Assembly: GCA_018340805.1 (NCBI GenBank)
Contig: JACMZG010001870.1
Coordinates: forward strand, 17,927,780 to 17,991,779
DNA: 64,000 nt
Direction of reading: 5' to 3'
Origin: Microvelia longipes
Lineage: Eukaryota > Arthropoda > Insecta > Hemiptera > Veliidae
The notes under the pieces are model-generated. The model saw only the letters and a list, made by a program, of their open reading frames with translations, did not search any database and was not told the DNA's origin. Each line of letters begins with the position of its first letter. Positions within the stretch are counted from its first letter, which is position 1. Shown here piece by piece: positions 1 through 12,123 of this stretch. The translations under genes and the position numbers were made by a program.

Positions 1-85
1 TCTGGTAACGTCCCGGCTTCGGGTTTTTTCGCAAACTCAATACTTACCTATATACCTACAGTATAGATGAGGAAAATTAAAAATC
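1..85 (-). repeat. Composite dispersed repeat, terminal piece (copy A)
   Basis: This is the terminal piece of the window's commonest repeat, recognised by the order CCCGG..TTCGGG, then CTATATACCTAC, then GTATAGATGAGGAAAATTAA. The same order recurs near 13.0, 13.4, 32.4, 47.8, 49.4 and 58.4 kb. Bases about 90-330 resemble an internal part of the family at 9.25-9.35 kb but in the opposite orientation, so two pieces meet head to head here. The element runs off the window start. Confidence 0.6.
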
Positions 86-330
86 GAAAATTAAAAAAAA
101 ACGTGGAAAAATTGGTTGATCGGTTTGAGATTTGGCACGTGTGTAGTCATATATAAGACCAACATATATGCCAAGTTTCATCAAAGTACAAATTTGATTT
201 TCATCAAATGACTTGTATATACGTTGTTTTAAAAAATAAAAAAAATCGAAAAATAATCTTATTATGTTGAAATTTTATGATACTTATATTCTGAGGGTGA
301 AGAAAGCAATTTAAAATATTTTTAGTTCGA

Positions 331-1250
331 AACATTAGCTTTTTTCTATAGTCGCTATTTTTTCCCCGATCTATTACCAGTGAAATAATTTTAGCATAAC
401 GATGGTACACTTCTATTTTAGATTCCAAGAGATGTATAGATTTTATAACATAAAAAATTTACATTGTTGGCTCAATTATTTGGCAACAAATTATTAAAGA
501 AAAACATAATAGCTTTTCTTTTTGGGGAAAATAAGAACATAACAAAACATTAAAAAAAGGCTTTCATTGTTAGTATACTTCAAAAAAGTAGCTATTGTAG
601 CATTCTTCATAAATATGATCTCTCCACAACTTCCTGTACACATAGATCACTCACCACTATTGTGTCAGGACATAGATTAATGTTACTTTTTGACGTCATT
701 GACCCCCTTTTAACTAAAAAGGTTGTTGACTTACCCTACTCTAAAAGCTTATTTTTTTAACAAATAATGTCTTAAACAATGACTTTTATAATTTTAACTC
801 TCTTGGAAAAATTGGATTTAATTTTTTCAACATTTTTTTTTATAAAATGCCTTTCAACTCAAAAACCAAAAATTGTTGTGGAAAATGAAAGTTTAATTTA
901 TTTTACGAACTGAATTTGTTGTTGAAAAGTGGAAAACCTTTTTTTCATAATTTTTTATTAAGTTTACTGTGAGATAAAAATGATAAGGAATTGAGATGAA
1001 GACATTTTTTGTGTAATGTTTATGTCAAAGATAAAAACAATGCTTATAGTGGAATATATATTAGAAAATAAAAAAGGTGAAAAAAATCTAAATGTTACTT
1101 GTAGGAGATAATAATTCATAAGATGAGTCAACACTATGAAACAGTGATTCTAGATTGGGTAATAGGTGAGAAATTTTTATTAGAAAATTTATACTCTAGA
1201 AAAAACAGTTTGTGGTTCTTTAATTATATAACCCCGGTACTGAGAAAAAT
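331..1250. other. AT-rich intergenic DNA, no feature recognised
   Basis: I see no supported coding sequence, RNA gene or clear repeat in this stretch. Confidence 0.5.
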
Positions 1251-1254
1251 ATCA

Positions 1255-1460
1255 AAGTGAATTAAATAATTTAATTCGCCTTGGGTAGATACTGGCTCTA
1301 TTAAGTAAATATCTATGTGAATCAAATATATTTAATTCACCTTGGTTTGATTTTGGCTCTATTATGTAAATATCTAAGCGAATTATATATTTAATTCCCC
1401 TTGGATAGATTCTGGCTCTATTAGGTAAATATCTAGGCGAATCTTGATAGTTAGAATATT
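1255..1460. repeat. Tandem repeat, about 60-bp unit, three copies
   Basis: Three diverged units each carry AATTCxCCTTGG, then TTxTGGCTCTATTA, then GTAAATATCTA. They begin near 1272, 1334 and 1393. A fourth diverged unit is displaced to about 1577-1640 (TTCACCTTGGCTAGATACTG). Weak minus-strand reading frames through it only reflect the repeat and show no protein signature. Confidence 0.7.
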
Positions 1461-2030
1461 TAGTTTTCGTAAGCTTTATTACCAAGAGGTGGCCTTATTT
1501 TAATACATTATTTATGTTATTTAACTCTTGTACAATAATTTGTTAATTTAATAAAGGCATTTCAAAAAATTAAAATATTTAATTCACCTTGGCTAGATAC
1601 TGTCTGGCTCTATTGTTAATATGTCTAGGGTAATCTCTGAAATAAAAATTTCCCTGGGAATCAGTAGTAATCTAAGTTGGTTTATTTGTTTTTAACAATA
1701 ATTATTCTGTACAATTTAAATCCTGCCAAAAGGCATAAAAAACAGGCTATATGATGACAGGCTGAATATAAGAAGTCATTAAAATTATATTTTAATGACG
1801 TTTACATTTTTTACTAACCGAAGAGCCTTAAACATCTTCTTGTGAAGCGGGGAGTAAAATCAATGAAAATAAAAACATACGGAGTTCAAAACTAGAAAAA
1901 TAATTCTGGCGAAGAGTTCCTTTGGAATATTCTTTGAGATGCTCACCACCTTTTGTTCTTTATCTTGATGAGAAGTTTATCTAATTCCTAGGAGGGTATT
2001 AGACTGTGTTATTTATAATAAAGATTAATG

Positions 2031-2402
2031 AAGACTGCAGTTATAAAATAAATGTTATTTATTTAATAATTACAACGTTTCGCTAAGGGAAGCTCAACAT
2101 CTTCAGGTAACACAAAATGCGCTAAATAAAAAAACCATTAACAAAACATTGGCAAAAACTTTTGATTACTGAAAATAATTTAGAATAAATGAGAGAAATG
2201 TGTTAGTAAACAGTAACAGGTTAGGGAGATAGGGACAAACTAGGAACTAAAAGGAGATTTGTATTAGTGGACTAATTTTTTAATTTTTATTTAGAGCAAT
2301 TTGTGTAACCTGAAGATACTGAGGTTCGCTCAGCGAAGCTTTGTTTAATTTGCTAATTTATTAATTAAACAAATTAACATTTTTTTTAGAACTGCAGTCT
2401 TA
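2031..2402. mobile_element. MITE-like element with imperfect terminal inverted repeats
   Basis: The sequence begins AAGACTGCAGTT and ends AACTGCAGTCTT. The inversion continues inward for about 90 bp with mismatches, including ATCTTCAGGTAACACAAA on the left against its inverse TTTGTGTAACCTGAAGAT on the right. There is no coding sequence, as expected for a non-autonomous fold-back element. A clear target duplication is not visible, so the superfamily is unassigned. Confidence 0.6.
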
Positions 2403-2423
2403 ATTAGTTCATCTATTCAAGTC

Positions 2424-2460
2424 AATTTCTTGGACTGATATTCAATCAGTCCAAGAAATT
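2424..2460. repeat. Perfect hairpin, 16-bp stem
   Basis: AATTTCTTGGACTGAT is followed after the 5-nt loop ATTCA by its exact reverse complement. Weaker outer inversions (CTATTCAAG near 2412, CTTGAATAG near 2517) suggest a larger fold-back. Confidence 0.75.
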
Positions 2461-2524
2461 CACTCTTTTATAATGACAGTGTTATTTAATCTTTTATATT
2501 AATTAAATAAAGAGTCTTGAATAG

Positions 2525-3660
2525 CAGTATTTAATGTACTTTATGATTTAAGATAACCCCTCTGTTGCTTACTTTGCTAGCGGCGTTTTTAATATTTATT
2601 TTTTTATTAAATCAGACATTAAAAAGTAAAACAGCCAATAAAACCAATCTGATTTTACATCTATTGAAATTGACATATAAACCAAGATAAAAATAAAACA
2701 ATATTAGAGCTAAAAAAACTACGAAACAAAAAATAACAAGGCCGCAACAAAATATCTTGCATTGAAGCGAAACCCTCTTTTGCTTTTTCGTCCTTAAATG
2801 CTTTTGTAAAAACCTCTTAAAACAAAAGAAAATTATTTTGAATATTTATCGTTTGATCGTCGGTTAAATATTAATTTTTTTAATAAAAAATATTTTTTTA
2901 ACGTTGTTAAACATTCTCTATTTTATAAATAAATATATTATAAAATTTCATGTAAATACATTTGACTTATATACTTTATATATATTAGTAAATATGATGA
3001 AATTATAAATAATGTGTAATATAAAAATGATGAGATGAAAAAAATAAAAATCTTTTGCCTTGAAGATTCTTTTATTAAAACGTTCAAAGATATTATTAAA
3101 AATGGGTTTATAATGTATACCAAATAAAACACATTGATTATCAGTATACATGTTGGAATATTTTGAATGCATCAAATCCAACATTAAGTCCTTAAAAAGA
3201 AAAGGAAAACTTGATCCTACGTAATTTTTCATTATGGTATTGTGTGACCTACATAATAGATTTTTGTTGAAAACCTTTTTTTAGAGTTTCGGACAAAAAT
3301 ATTTGAAATTTGACAAATAACAGATCGATAAAAAATTGTAGTAATACAGTCTCATTAGTTTCTTGAGGATAAATGTCACTCCAAAAAGGGATAACAAAAT
3401 TATCATATTTGAGCAATAGTTACCAAAAAAAAAGTATATAATTAATTAATTATTTGATCTCGCAAAAGTTACTTCACCTAGTTTTTTAGGTGAACAAGTC
3501 TAGGACAATGTTTTTAAGAATTTATTTCGGTGGAACTGAAATGTTCCATCTAGCTAAAATGCTTCGCAGCATTTTAGCGAATTTCTAATGGCAAATATTA
3601 GCTTATAAGTTTATAAAGCGAGGAGAGGTGGTTTTTCTTAATGGTGGGTACTCATTGATC
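2525..3660. other. AT-rich intergenic DNA, no feature recognised
   Basis: Short reading frames are AT-biased and show no recognisable domain. Confidence 0.5.
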
Positions 3661-3662
3661 AA

Positions 3663-3664
<2 letters not shown>

Positions 3665-3731
<67 letters not shown>

Positions 3732-3832
3732 CATACATACATATATATATATAATATATATATATATATTATATATATTATATTATATATATTATATATA
3801 TATATATATAATATATATATATACATACATAC

Positions 3833-3871
<39 letters not shown>

Positions 3872-3875
3872 TATT
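3665..3875. repeat. (AT)n microsatellite, compound
   Basis: About 210 bp of alternating AT, interrupted by ATACATACATAC blocks and phase slips. It gives spurious Ile/Tyr-only frames on both strands, which are not genes. Confidence 0.95.
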
Positions 3876-4023
3876 ATATTGTTATAGTCTAAGAAAGTCA
3901 AAAAAGTTAAAAGTAAGCTTAACCGATTTTAAAGCAGTCTTAGCCAGACTTAGCTTAAACTACGAAGTGTAGCTGTTTAGCCGTTATTGTTATGGCTCAA
4001 TTTATTTGAACGCCTTTATTTGC

Positions 4024-4047
4024 AAATTATCATTTTCCTGATAATTT
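4024..4047. repeat. Short perfect hairpin, 9-bp stem
   Basis: AAATTATCA and TGATAATTT are separated by 6 nt. The stem is short and AT-rich, so it could be chance. Confidence 0.35.
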
Positions 4048-4068
4048 TTAATATTAAGTGAGTAATAT

Positions 4069-4262
4069 TTTTACTTTTTCTTATTGATACCGTAGGTATA
4101 TTAGACAAATGTTGTGTTTGCACTAACAATCCTAAACTAGAATTTCATCTGATCCCTCTAAGTGTTTTTGTAAAATTTTTCTTCTGTATGTGTGTGTGTA
4201 AGTGTGCAAAGTAGCGAGTCTGAATTAGAGTGGATGAGCGTAGCGGATTCCATAAGGAAAAA
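4069..4262 (+). repeat. Composite dispersed repeat (copy B), partial
   Basis: It begins with the family terminus TTTTTACTTTTTCTTATT, followed by ACCGTAGGTATATTAGACAA and a TGTGTGTGTG tract. It then jumps to a segment with GGATGAGCGTAGCGGATTCC, which also follows the 5S-like part of the copy at 9.5 kb and lies at 43.3 kb. The internal body is deleted or diverged. Confidence 0.6.
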
Positions 4263-5200
4263 TTTCGATGTACCCTGCATCCGATATTTTCTTATGTTTA
4301 CTTCAAAAAGCATTACAAAACTGTACAATTGTACGTATGGTTTTATAATAATATATACAATTTATAAATAAAAATACGCTATACAATATAAATATATTCA
4401 AACAATTTATTCATAAAGAGGGTAGAAGTAAAGAGGAAAACTAGATATTATATTAAGGACGGAAGGATCTAGGATAGATATTGAAAACTATTTTCTTTCT
4501 GCATAGACCTGTGTATATATTGTATATGTAGGTCTTTTTTTCTATAGGGAACCCCTTTCATGTAGACATATTCAGCAGAAAACACTTGCAGCAGAGTGTG
4601 GTATGACACCTATGTTGGGAATGCTTATTGAGCTGTGTATTTTCCTGATATGATAGAAATATGTAAAGCTCTATGTATTGTTTTATAAGGCTTTACACAA
4701 CATATTAGGGACAGTGTTTTTTTGCATAATTTAGGGTCGACCTTGAATTATTAACATAAACAGGGTGAACCAAAAGTATCCTCTCCTCTTAAATTTTCAA
4801 CCCTTAGACATAAATTAATTAAACTTGGGGGAACTTTTTTGTGCAATGGAAACTTTTTGGATGTATAATTAGACTTCAGGTGTCTCATACAACTACAAAT
4901 TGTGCGAAAAAAAGGAATACATTTGTAGATAACTATAGGGCTTTTTGGGGTTTTGGGATGAATACAAGACATTTTGCCTCTTACATTTTTGTCTAAGGTC
5001 GCTGTACTGGCGGTAATTAATTCCCGTTAAGTTTAAAAACTGGACATTTAAACTCAAAATTAAAGCTCAAGCATTTTCCAAGAGTAAAACTTTTGGTTTA
5101 AGAACACAAATTATTCATTATATTTTCAAAGTCATGAAATTTTTAAATTAAAACTTTTAACAGTTTTATAAAAAGAGTATTAAACAGAGTATAAATAACA
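4263..5200. other. Intergenic DNA, no feature recognised
   Basis: The minus-strand frame at 4751-4972 has no recognisable motif. The stretch is otherwise unremarkable AT-rich sequence. Confidence 0.45.
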
Positions 5201-5206
5201 TATACA

Positions 5207-5357
<151 letters not shown>

Positions 5358-6180
5358 TGAATTTTAATGCCAACAAAAACGCAAGCGTAAGCATTTCAGG
5401 TGTGTCGTGCTTTATACTACTACATGCTTCATAATTGCCAAGTCATGAAGAGAAGTGGGGAAGGAGAGAGAGATTTAACAAGGGAGGGATGACACAAAAC
5501 TTGGCGTAAATTAAGTATTACTTCTTTTTACGCTTAACTTATTTTTTCACTTATATAATTCTATTTGAGAACTTTTTACTAAAAAAATTAACATATTTTT
5601 AAACTAGTTTATTTTTAAGAGGAAAGTCTCATACAAAGCTAGACAATGTCTAATTATTCAAATTGTCTGTCAGAGCACGTGATACTTCCTACCTCTAGTA
5701 TTTTTTATACTTCTAAAGGTCAAACCAAAGGCACTGCTTTGTTTTGAGCTTTATATTTATTTCTAATTATGTCTCCAAACTATAACACTTCTTGCGCAAA
5801 GCTTAGCGAATTTCTTTTGGAATACTTTGTTCCATGCTAAACTATTTATGTGTTGCTTAAGGTTATCCTTTAAGCTCAAATAATTTACTAAACATTACGG
5901 GAGATAGACTAATTTTTTTATTTGTTTACATAATGAAACAATTCTTTTGGTTGGTTTTGCTCATAACATACAAATGATAAAACATTATTGGTTATATCTA
6001 TTTTTTTTATAAGTCAATATTAAATTTGTGACGTCACACGTTTCAACTCTGCAGCATAAAGACAGCGGGTTTTATGCGTGACACACACACCTGGCCTTCT
6101 ATAGACAGACATCGTGACTCCTCAGATGTCTTAAAACGCCTAACACGGCTAAATCTGATAAAATATTAGTTTCGAAGATA
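5358..6180. other. Intergenic DNA, no feature recognised
   Basis: No coding or repeat signature was seen here. Confidence 0.45.
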
Positions 6181-6181
6181 A

Positions 6182-6495
6182 ACCAGAAATTCAGGGTAAA
6201 TCACTACACTATAGTAGTAGTAATAGGCAGAAAAGTAGAAACAAAACAAAACCATAAATGAACTAGAAATGCAGGGTAAATTACTGCACTATAGTAGTAG
6301 TGATAGGTAGAAAAGTAGAAACAAAACAAAACCAGAAATTCAGGGTAAATCACTACACTATAGTAGTAGTGATAGGTAGAAAAGTAAAAACAAAAGAAAA
6401 CCATAAATAAACTAGAAATCCAGGGTAAATTACAACACTGTAGTAATAGTGATAGGTGGAAAAGAAGAAAAAAACGAAAACCATAAATGATGAAT
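6182..6495. repeat. Higher-order tandem repeat, 149-bp unit of two monomers
   Basis: Four monomers start at 6182, 6262, 6331 and 6411, each with ACYAGAAATNCAGGGTAAAT. Spacings are 80, 69 and 80 bp, giving a 149-bp dimer repeated twice. The longer monomers carry an extra CCATAAATGAA-type segment. The minus-strand frame with repeated Tyr-rich blocks is produced by the repeat. Confidence 0.85.
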
Positions 6496-8910
6496 TCCAC
6501 AACATCATTTAAATGTAAGGAAGGAGATAACTCCATATAAAAGATTACTCTTATACAAAAGAGTTCAAAAATATTCTGAGAGAAGGAATGGTTTCAGCGA
6601 CCAACCATGAAACTACTGGGAAGGAGTATCAAACAAAGACAATATTTAGAGATAATACCTCAGACTTAAACAAAGAAAAACCAAGATACACCTTGAAGAA
6701 TATAAATCATGCTGTTGTGTACTGTGCCTGAAATAGTAACTCATACATAAATTATATGAGAGCAATTTAACTCGAGTTGAGAAAAAGTTTCAAGGATAAG
6801 AGTGCCAAGAATATATACGCACATTTTCTTTTGTGTTTACTGTTTTTTCACTTTATTATTCTTCGTTTTAATACAACATTTTGAAAAGAACAAAAATTCT
6901 ATGTAGTTGTATTTTTAGGTGTTTTCCAGTTCTTTTATATTATTATAAAATTATATTAATATTAATTATCAATCAAGAATCGGATTTTAATTGATTTTTA
7001 TTTTAGATTACCATAAAAGAAGAAGAAAAAAAACATGACCAAGTAGTGGTGGGAAAAATTAGGATAGATAGTTTTTTTAAACGCCTTTATTAAATCATTA
7101 CATGCTTAATAAATAAAACAATATAAGGTTACCTCTCTGTTAAAAAATGTACGTCTTGGGTTGCAGAGAGAGGGAGAGCCCTACGCCTTATTATATATAC
7201 TATTCTTCATGCTAAACTGTAATTATTGACTTAAATTAAATTGTCTAGTGGTATTTTTAGTTTTATTAGTTTCTTTTAGTGTGATTTTAAATAGTTTTAT
7301 TCTTTATAATGATCATGTTTATAGAAAGTGATAAAAAGTATATAGATATTATATTACATGTATAAAGGAATAGAGAATAATTCACATATAATAACAGACA
7401 GTGTGCTAGAGCAAAAAGGTAACACGATATTTTTTTCGAGCGGCTGTAAAGTAGGCACTTTAAATTCTCAAAAAAGTAGGTGAATGAGTTTTTTTACCGT
7501 ATGCGACAGTTTAGTAGCTTTTACTGTCAGTAAAAGAAGTTTTTACTGGCTGGTGAAGTTCCTCAAATGTCCACAAGGTAGGAGCTAGTAGTTTACTACA
7601 AGGTTATAATATTACCTTTCTTGTTCTTCTTTTATTTTTGTTTATCAAATAAATAATCGAACGTTTTTTTAACGAAGTTTTATTATTTTCGGAAAATGAC
7701 TTATTAATTATTTACTATCAAGTGTTTAACAACCATGGAGAATGATTCAGTTTATTGAAGGTTTACTAATTATTTTGCATTTTTTTATGTCGAGGCTTTT
7801 CAATCTTTTTATCATTGCGAATCTAATTTCTAAACTTAAAGTTTAAAATACTATTAATTAAATCCTGATTATGAATAAAAACCGCCTCATATTGAAGCCT
7901 CCTTATGATTTTTGGACTTGGCTTTACTCGAACAGACCTGCAGTTTATTAAATAATTGCAATTTAGTAACAAGTTGCATGTTTTTCTAAAAATAGAGCAT
8001 TATTTGTTTTCTTCATTTAATTTAACGAGGAGTCGGTTTTTAAAATTTAAAAGTATCAGTGTTTATATTTATTCCATGTCTTTATGCATTTCATTTTGTG
8101 CTTAATATGTTGTGCTTCAATGTTTAAATTTTTAAACAGTCTGTACAACCGTAATTAATATTCTTTTCTTTTATTAATCTACCAAGGTTTTAAATACTTA
8201 CACCTTAGATAATACTGCTTATCCTTCTCAAAAAGATTAGGTGAAACAAAGGTGCTAAAGCAAAAACAATACTTCCCTTTATCCTTTCTTGAGAGAACGC
8301 TTACACGTAAAAATAGCATAATAGTTTTATTTCTTATATCTAAAATTTAAATAAGAACTCACAGGATGTCTGACTTCATTACATACTCTGAATGTATTTC
8401 CTTTACAGAGAGGAAATTCAAAACTTAATAATTAAAATGCTGGAAGTATGAGTCTTTAGTTTTTACCTCTTTATATAAATTTCTACATAAATTTCTGCTT
8501 GAGATAATCTTGTGAATTATGCATCTTAATTCGACTCTTCTACACATGGTCACATACCTATACAACAAAATACCTTTTCTACCTTGTAGCTAAAGAAAAG
8601 TGATTTTTTAAATAATTAGCACAAAAAAGGGTTTTTCGTAGAAAAGACGTTTTATAAAATAATTCCACTTCCATGGAACTGTGTTAAATATTATGTTATA
8701 ATATCATAAAAAACTGTCACAAACAACAATTATTATACAAAATTATTTATAAAAATTGTTAAAAACGTTGACAATAAACAAAATTATAAGCCATGATGCT
8801 TGCTTGAAGAAATTTAAAAACCTTTTTTGCTAGTTATTACAAATGATAATATGTTATTTATTTTTATATCTGACAGTTTAATTTTTTTTGTGAATTTTAA
8901 CTTTTTTTAA
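6496..8910. other. AT-rich intergenic DNA with one small hairpin
   Basis: I see no gene here. At 7518-7536 CTTTTACTG and CAGTAAAAG form a 9-bp stem around one base. Confidence 0.5.
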
Positions 8911-9600
8911 TTTTTACTTTTTCTCATTTATACACTAGGTATCTAGGAAAAGTATTGTGTTTTGACTTATAATCCAAAACTGAGTTTTTGCATCTGTTTC
9001 AGGTATTTTAAGACGTCCTTTTTATAATTCTGTCTGTCTGTATGCGTGTGTATGTGTGCTTGTGTTAATTAGTGTGTATGTTACTGGTATCATCGTAGCT
9101 CCCAAAGTGATTAAGCTAGAGAGTTCCAACTTTGTACAAAAATCAATCATTAGCTTTAGTTGTGCTTTCTAGAATATATTTTTTGAAGGCTCAGAAAAAA
9201 TTGGTATAATAGCAATAAAAGTATTAATCCTCATCACATTATCAGCCTTAGTTCACTTTGTATCGAATGACATGTATATATTTTTTTGAAAATTGTTAAA
9301 AATCAAAAAATTATCCTATTAAGTTGAAATTTGGTTATCCTTTATTATTGCATAAATTTAAGTATACGAAGTTTTACTTTATCACGGCTAGTATATCTAT
9401 GGTTTTTGTATGGTTAATTATGTTTAGTTTTATCGAGCAAAATCAGTACTAGGATGGGTGACTGGTTGCCGCTGGGAATAAACGGATATTTTTAATGCCA
9501 ATGAACATGGTGCAAAATAAATTAAGACTTCCATAGTCTGAGTACGAGTCTAAAGTAGTGAGGATGGACGTAGCGATCCGAAAAGATAAAACATTCCGAA
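8911..9600 (+). repeat. Composite dispersed repeat (copy C), long copy with 5S-like part
   Basis: This is one of the longest copies. In order it shows the terminus TTTTACTTTTTCTCATTTAT; a TCTGTCTGTCTG and GTGTGTATGTGTG tract; ATCGTAGCTCCCAAAGTGA with a GCTAGAGAGTTCCAACTTT block; an AT-rich centre; a 5S rRNA-like block at 9424-9480; and a tail with GGATGGACGTAGCGATCCG. No protein is encoded. It is probably a non-autonomous retroposed or composite element; the class is unresolved. Confidence 0.65.
9424..9480 (+). repeat. 5S rRNA-derived segment inside the composite repeat
   Basis: ATCGAGCAAAATCAGTACT followed by AGGATGGGTGACTGGTTGCC and GCTGGGAATA matches the 5S rRNA region holding the A box, intermediate element and C box. 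A short insertion interrupts the C box. The segment is too short and diverged to be a working 5S gene. Similar pieces lie at 10.74, 31.84 and 43.41 kb. Confidence 0.65.
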
Positions 9601-9704
9601 AAAAGTGTGTACGTGATAATTTAATGATTTTGTATAAAATTCTGTAAAATAATTATTACAATAATTTACTTAAAGAAAAAGAGAAACGAGTTAAAGAAAA
9701 AAAA

Positions 9705-9726
9705 TACCTTTACTATAGTAAAGGTA
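9705..9726. repeat. Perfect 22-nt palindrome
   Basis: TACCTTTACTA is followed immediately by its reverse complement with no spacer. Confidence 0.7.
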
Positions 9727-10737
9727 AATCACATGTTTTTAGAAAGATTTTGAAGAACATACAAACGAAAGTGTATTGCCTTAAATATAATTTGAAATTA
9801 CGATTGCATTAATTATATTAAACATTTTAGGTTAAAGTTATTAAATTACTAATTAAAATTAATATTTGAAGGGAAAAAGTAATATCACTTTCAAAAATGT
9901 ACTAAGTTAGGTAGTGCAAACGAAAAAAGTTTAATTAGCCACTCATTTTAAGTAATTAAAGCAAACATAGTATTTCAAGATTTGCACTTAAACCTCTATT
10001 GAGTGTGACAAAACGTATTTCTTACACAAATTATCAACATTTAATTCTAAAATGTTCAAAGAAATGCAGCATAAACAAAACTTTTGAGTGCTGTAAATAG
10101 TATGTTTACATTTACAAGGGTAAAACAAGATGGCGACGCCCATAGGAAAATTTTAGCCAACTTCCTGGTGGACAAAATGTGAACTATATACAAAGTCTGA
10201 CAGAATTTCATTTTTTCCCTGCTTGGTTTATATACTACTTTAACAAAGAGTAAAGATGCAAGACCAGGTGCGATACGTACCTTCGTCTTTCTTACATTGT
10301 TTAAAATGAATGCCATTAGAAGTCCAAGGAAATATATTTTCTAAAGAAAGAAAAACAATTATAATGAAAAAAGTTAATAACGTCATATTTTCTCTCTTTA
10401 ATGAAAAATAGAAAAAAAAAATAATTTCCCCAGCCTGTTTATCTTTACCCTACGCGTCCGCTCTTTTGGAAAATTTATAATACTGATAAACTTTTTACGA
10501 TAAAGCTTATTAAATCATCAGTAGTATAACATTACTGCTCTTGAAATTGTAAACAAAGGTATCTGTTTTGTTAATAGAATAGGTTTTTAATCTAAAAGGC
10601 TGTGGTGTATCAGATAACTGATAACTTCCTCTTTTAAGTGTTTGTTAAACAAAACACTCTAATTTACCTAAACTAATTATATATTGATCTTTTTAAACAA
10701 AAATTCTAAAAAGACTACGCAAATAATTTAATATTCA
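9727..10737. other. Intergenic DNA, no supported gene
   Basis: A minus-strand frame at 10056-10316 (86 codons) has no recognisable domain and no conserved context, so I do not call it a gene. Confidence 0.45.
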
Positions 10738-11118
10738 GTAGCATTCTCAGGCACTGACCACGCTCGGTGCTGCTTAACTTTTATGACTCAACAAATTTAA
10801 TAGATATACTTATATATAAGGTAAAGAAAGGTATACCCTTGTACTGTTCTGTTCTACTTGTTCTGATTTTTTACAGTTTTTTAAAAACGTACCCAAGTCA
10901 TGTGATACAAATTGAACTAATGCTGATTATGAATTTTAAATAGAGCTAATAATGTTATTTAGTGTCTATTTTGGAATTATGAGAATAGTTTCGAGCATCG
11001 ATGTTAACAAACACATATATATATCCCCCAGTTTTGTGGGGCATACATACTAACACACATATTGGGCGAGAAATCCCGGTTTCGGATTTTTAGCCCAAAC
11101 ACATTATTTTTCTTTTTT
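10738..11118 (-). repeat. Composite dispersed repeat (copy D)
   Basis: An antisense 5S-like block at 10742-10779 (GGCACTGACCACGCTCGGTG) is followed by the family's AT-rich body. Then come GGTATACCCTTGTAC, AATGCTGATTATGA and finally ATCCCGGTTTCGGATTTTTA. The order matches the copy at 31.8-32.5 kb, which supports one composite element. The body is shortened compared with that copy. Confidence 0.6.
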
Positions 11119-11990
11119 CCTGGGAAAGAAACAAAGCATAGTTTTTATAAAAATTTGAGCATTAAAACAAAATAAACATTAGAATTCCTGTAATGTCTCT
11201 TCATAAAATATATAAACTACTATTGTCAGTTTTTCTTTGCACTTACCTTAGCATTCTAAGTTGTCTTTATTTCTGAACGAAATTATAACACACTTAACCT
11301 TGTGTGAGCAAGAGTTTCAAATAATAACAATAACACTAAATTTTGTATTTATACACATTTGTTTATAATAATACATTTATAGAATGTTTTGTAATAAAAA
11401 GAAAACACTCAGAACTTATAAATAGAACAAAAAAGTGTTTTTTGTATGTCCTTGGTTTTTTAAAGAGCAATTTTTTTTGTAAAATAAAGTTTTTATTGTA
11501 TTGAAATGTTAGAAAATAATATTTTATATTTTTGCTATTGTGAAATTTGGTATACCGTGGCAATGAAAATAAATGTTAAGCCTATTTTGTACGGCGTTTC
11601 TGAGGTGCTTGATTCATTTTTAAAAACACTAACTACGAACCAAACCCACTGTCCATAAAAAAATTGAAGACCCTTGATTTTATAACCCTTGTAACTTTCA
11701 AACGGAAGGTCTGATTTTAACGGGAATACATTTAAGTTGCAAAAATATTTAACAAAATTCTATATCTTCTAAATAATACTTAGTTAAATTATGTTTAATT
11801 CTTGTATTAATTATTTATTATTAATAAATTATTAATTATTATATTATATTATTATATTATTAATTTATTATAAATTAAGTAACGAAAACAAGTTCGGATT
11901 TTCCGCACTTTTTTCACAAAGCCTCATTCATTGTCTTGACAACATATCTTATTGTATACATGTAAACATCTATATGGCATTGAAGGGCCA
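11119..11990. other. AT-rich intergenic DNA, no feature recognised
   Basis: It contains runs of ATTATTA near 11815-11875. No coding signal is seen. Confidence 0.5.
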
Positions 11991-12003
11991 TATCAAGTGG
12001 TGG

Positions 12004-12123
12004 AAATTCGCTAGATACATGGCAAAATGCCATATAATATAAATACTAAAATATCATTTGTGTAGACTTAAAAAGGTCATAGGATTCGACGAAAATTCGC
12101 TAAATACATGGCAAAAATGCCAT
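12004..12123. repeat. Two-copy tandem repeat, about 88-bp period
   Basis: AATTCGCTAGATACATGGCA at 12006 and AATTCGCTAAATACATGGCA at 12095 mark the two units. Each contains an ATGGCAAAATGCCAT-type small hairpin. Confidence 0.6.

Noticed and set aside
3628..3972. 114-codon frame rich in Ile and Tyr
   Set aside because: It is translation of an (AT)n microsatellite; similar frames appear on the other strand and at 23927-24144.
6204..6536. 110-codon minus-strand membrane-like protein
   Set aside because: The repeated Phe/Tyr blocks come from the 149-bp tandem repeat.
9424..9480. 5S rRNA gene
   Set aside because: Only the internal control region is present, with substitutions and an insertion, and it is embedded in a dispersed repeat.
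10056..10316. 86-codon minus-strand frame
   Set aside because: No recognisable domain, and nearby donor-like sites do not connect to any other exon.
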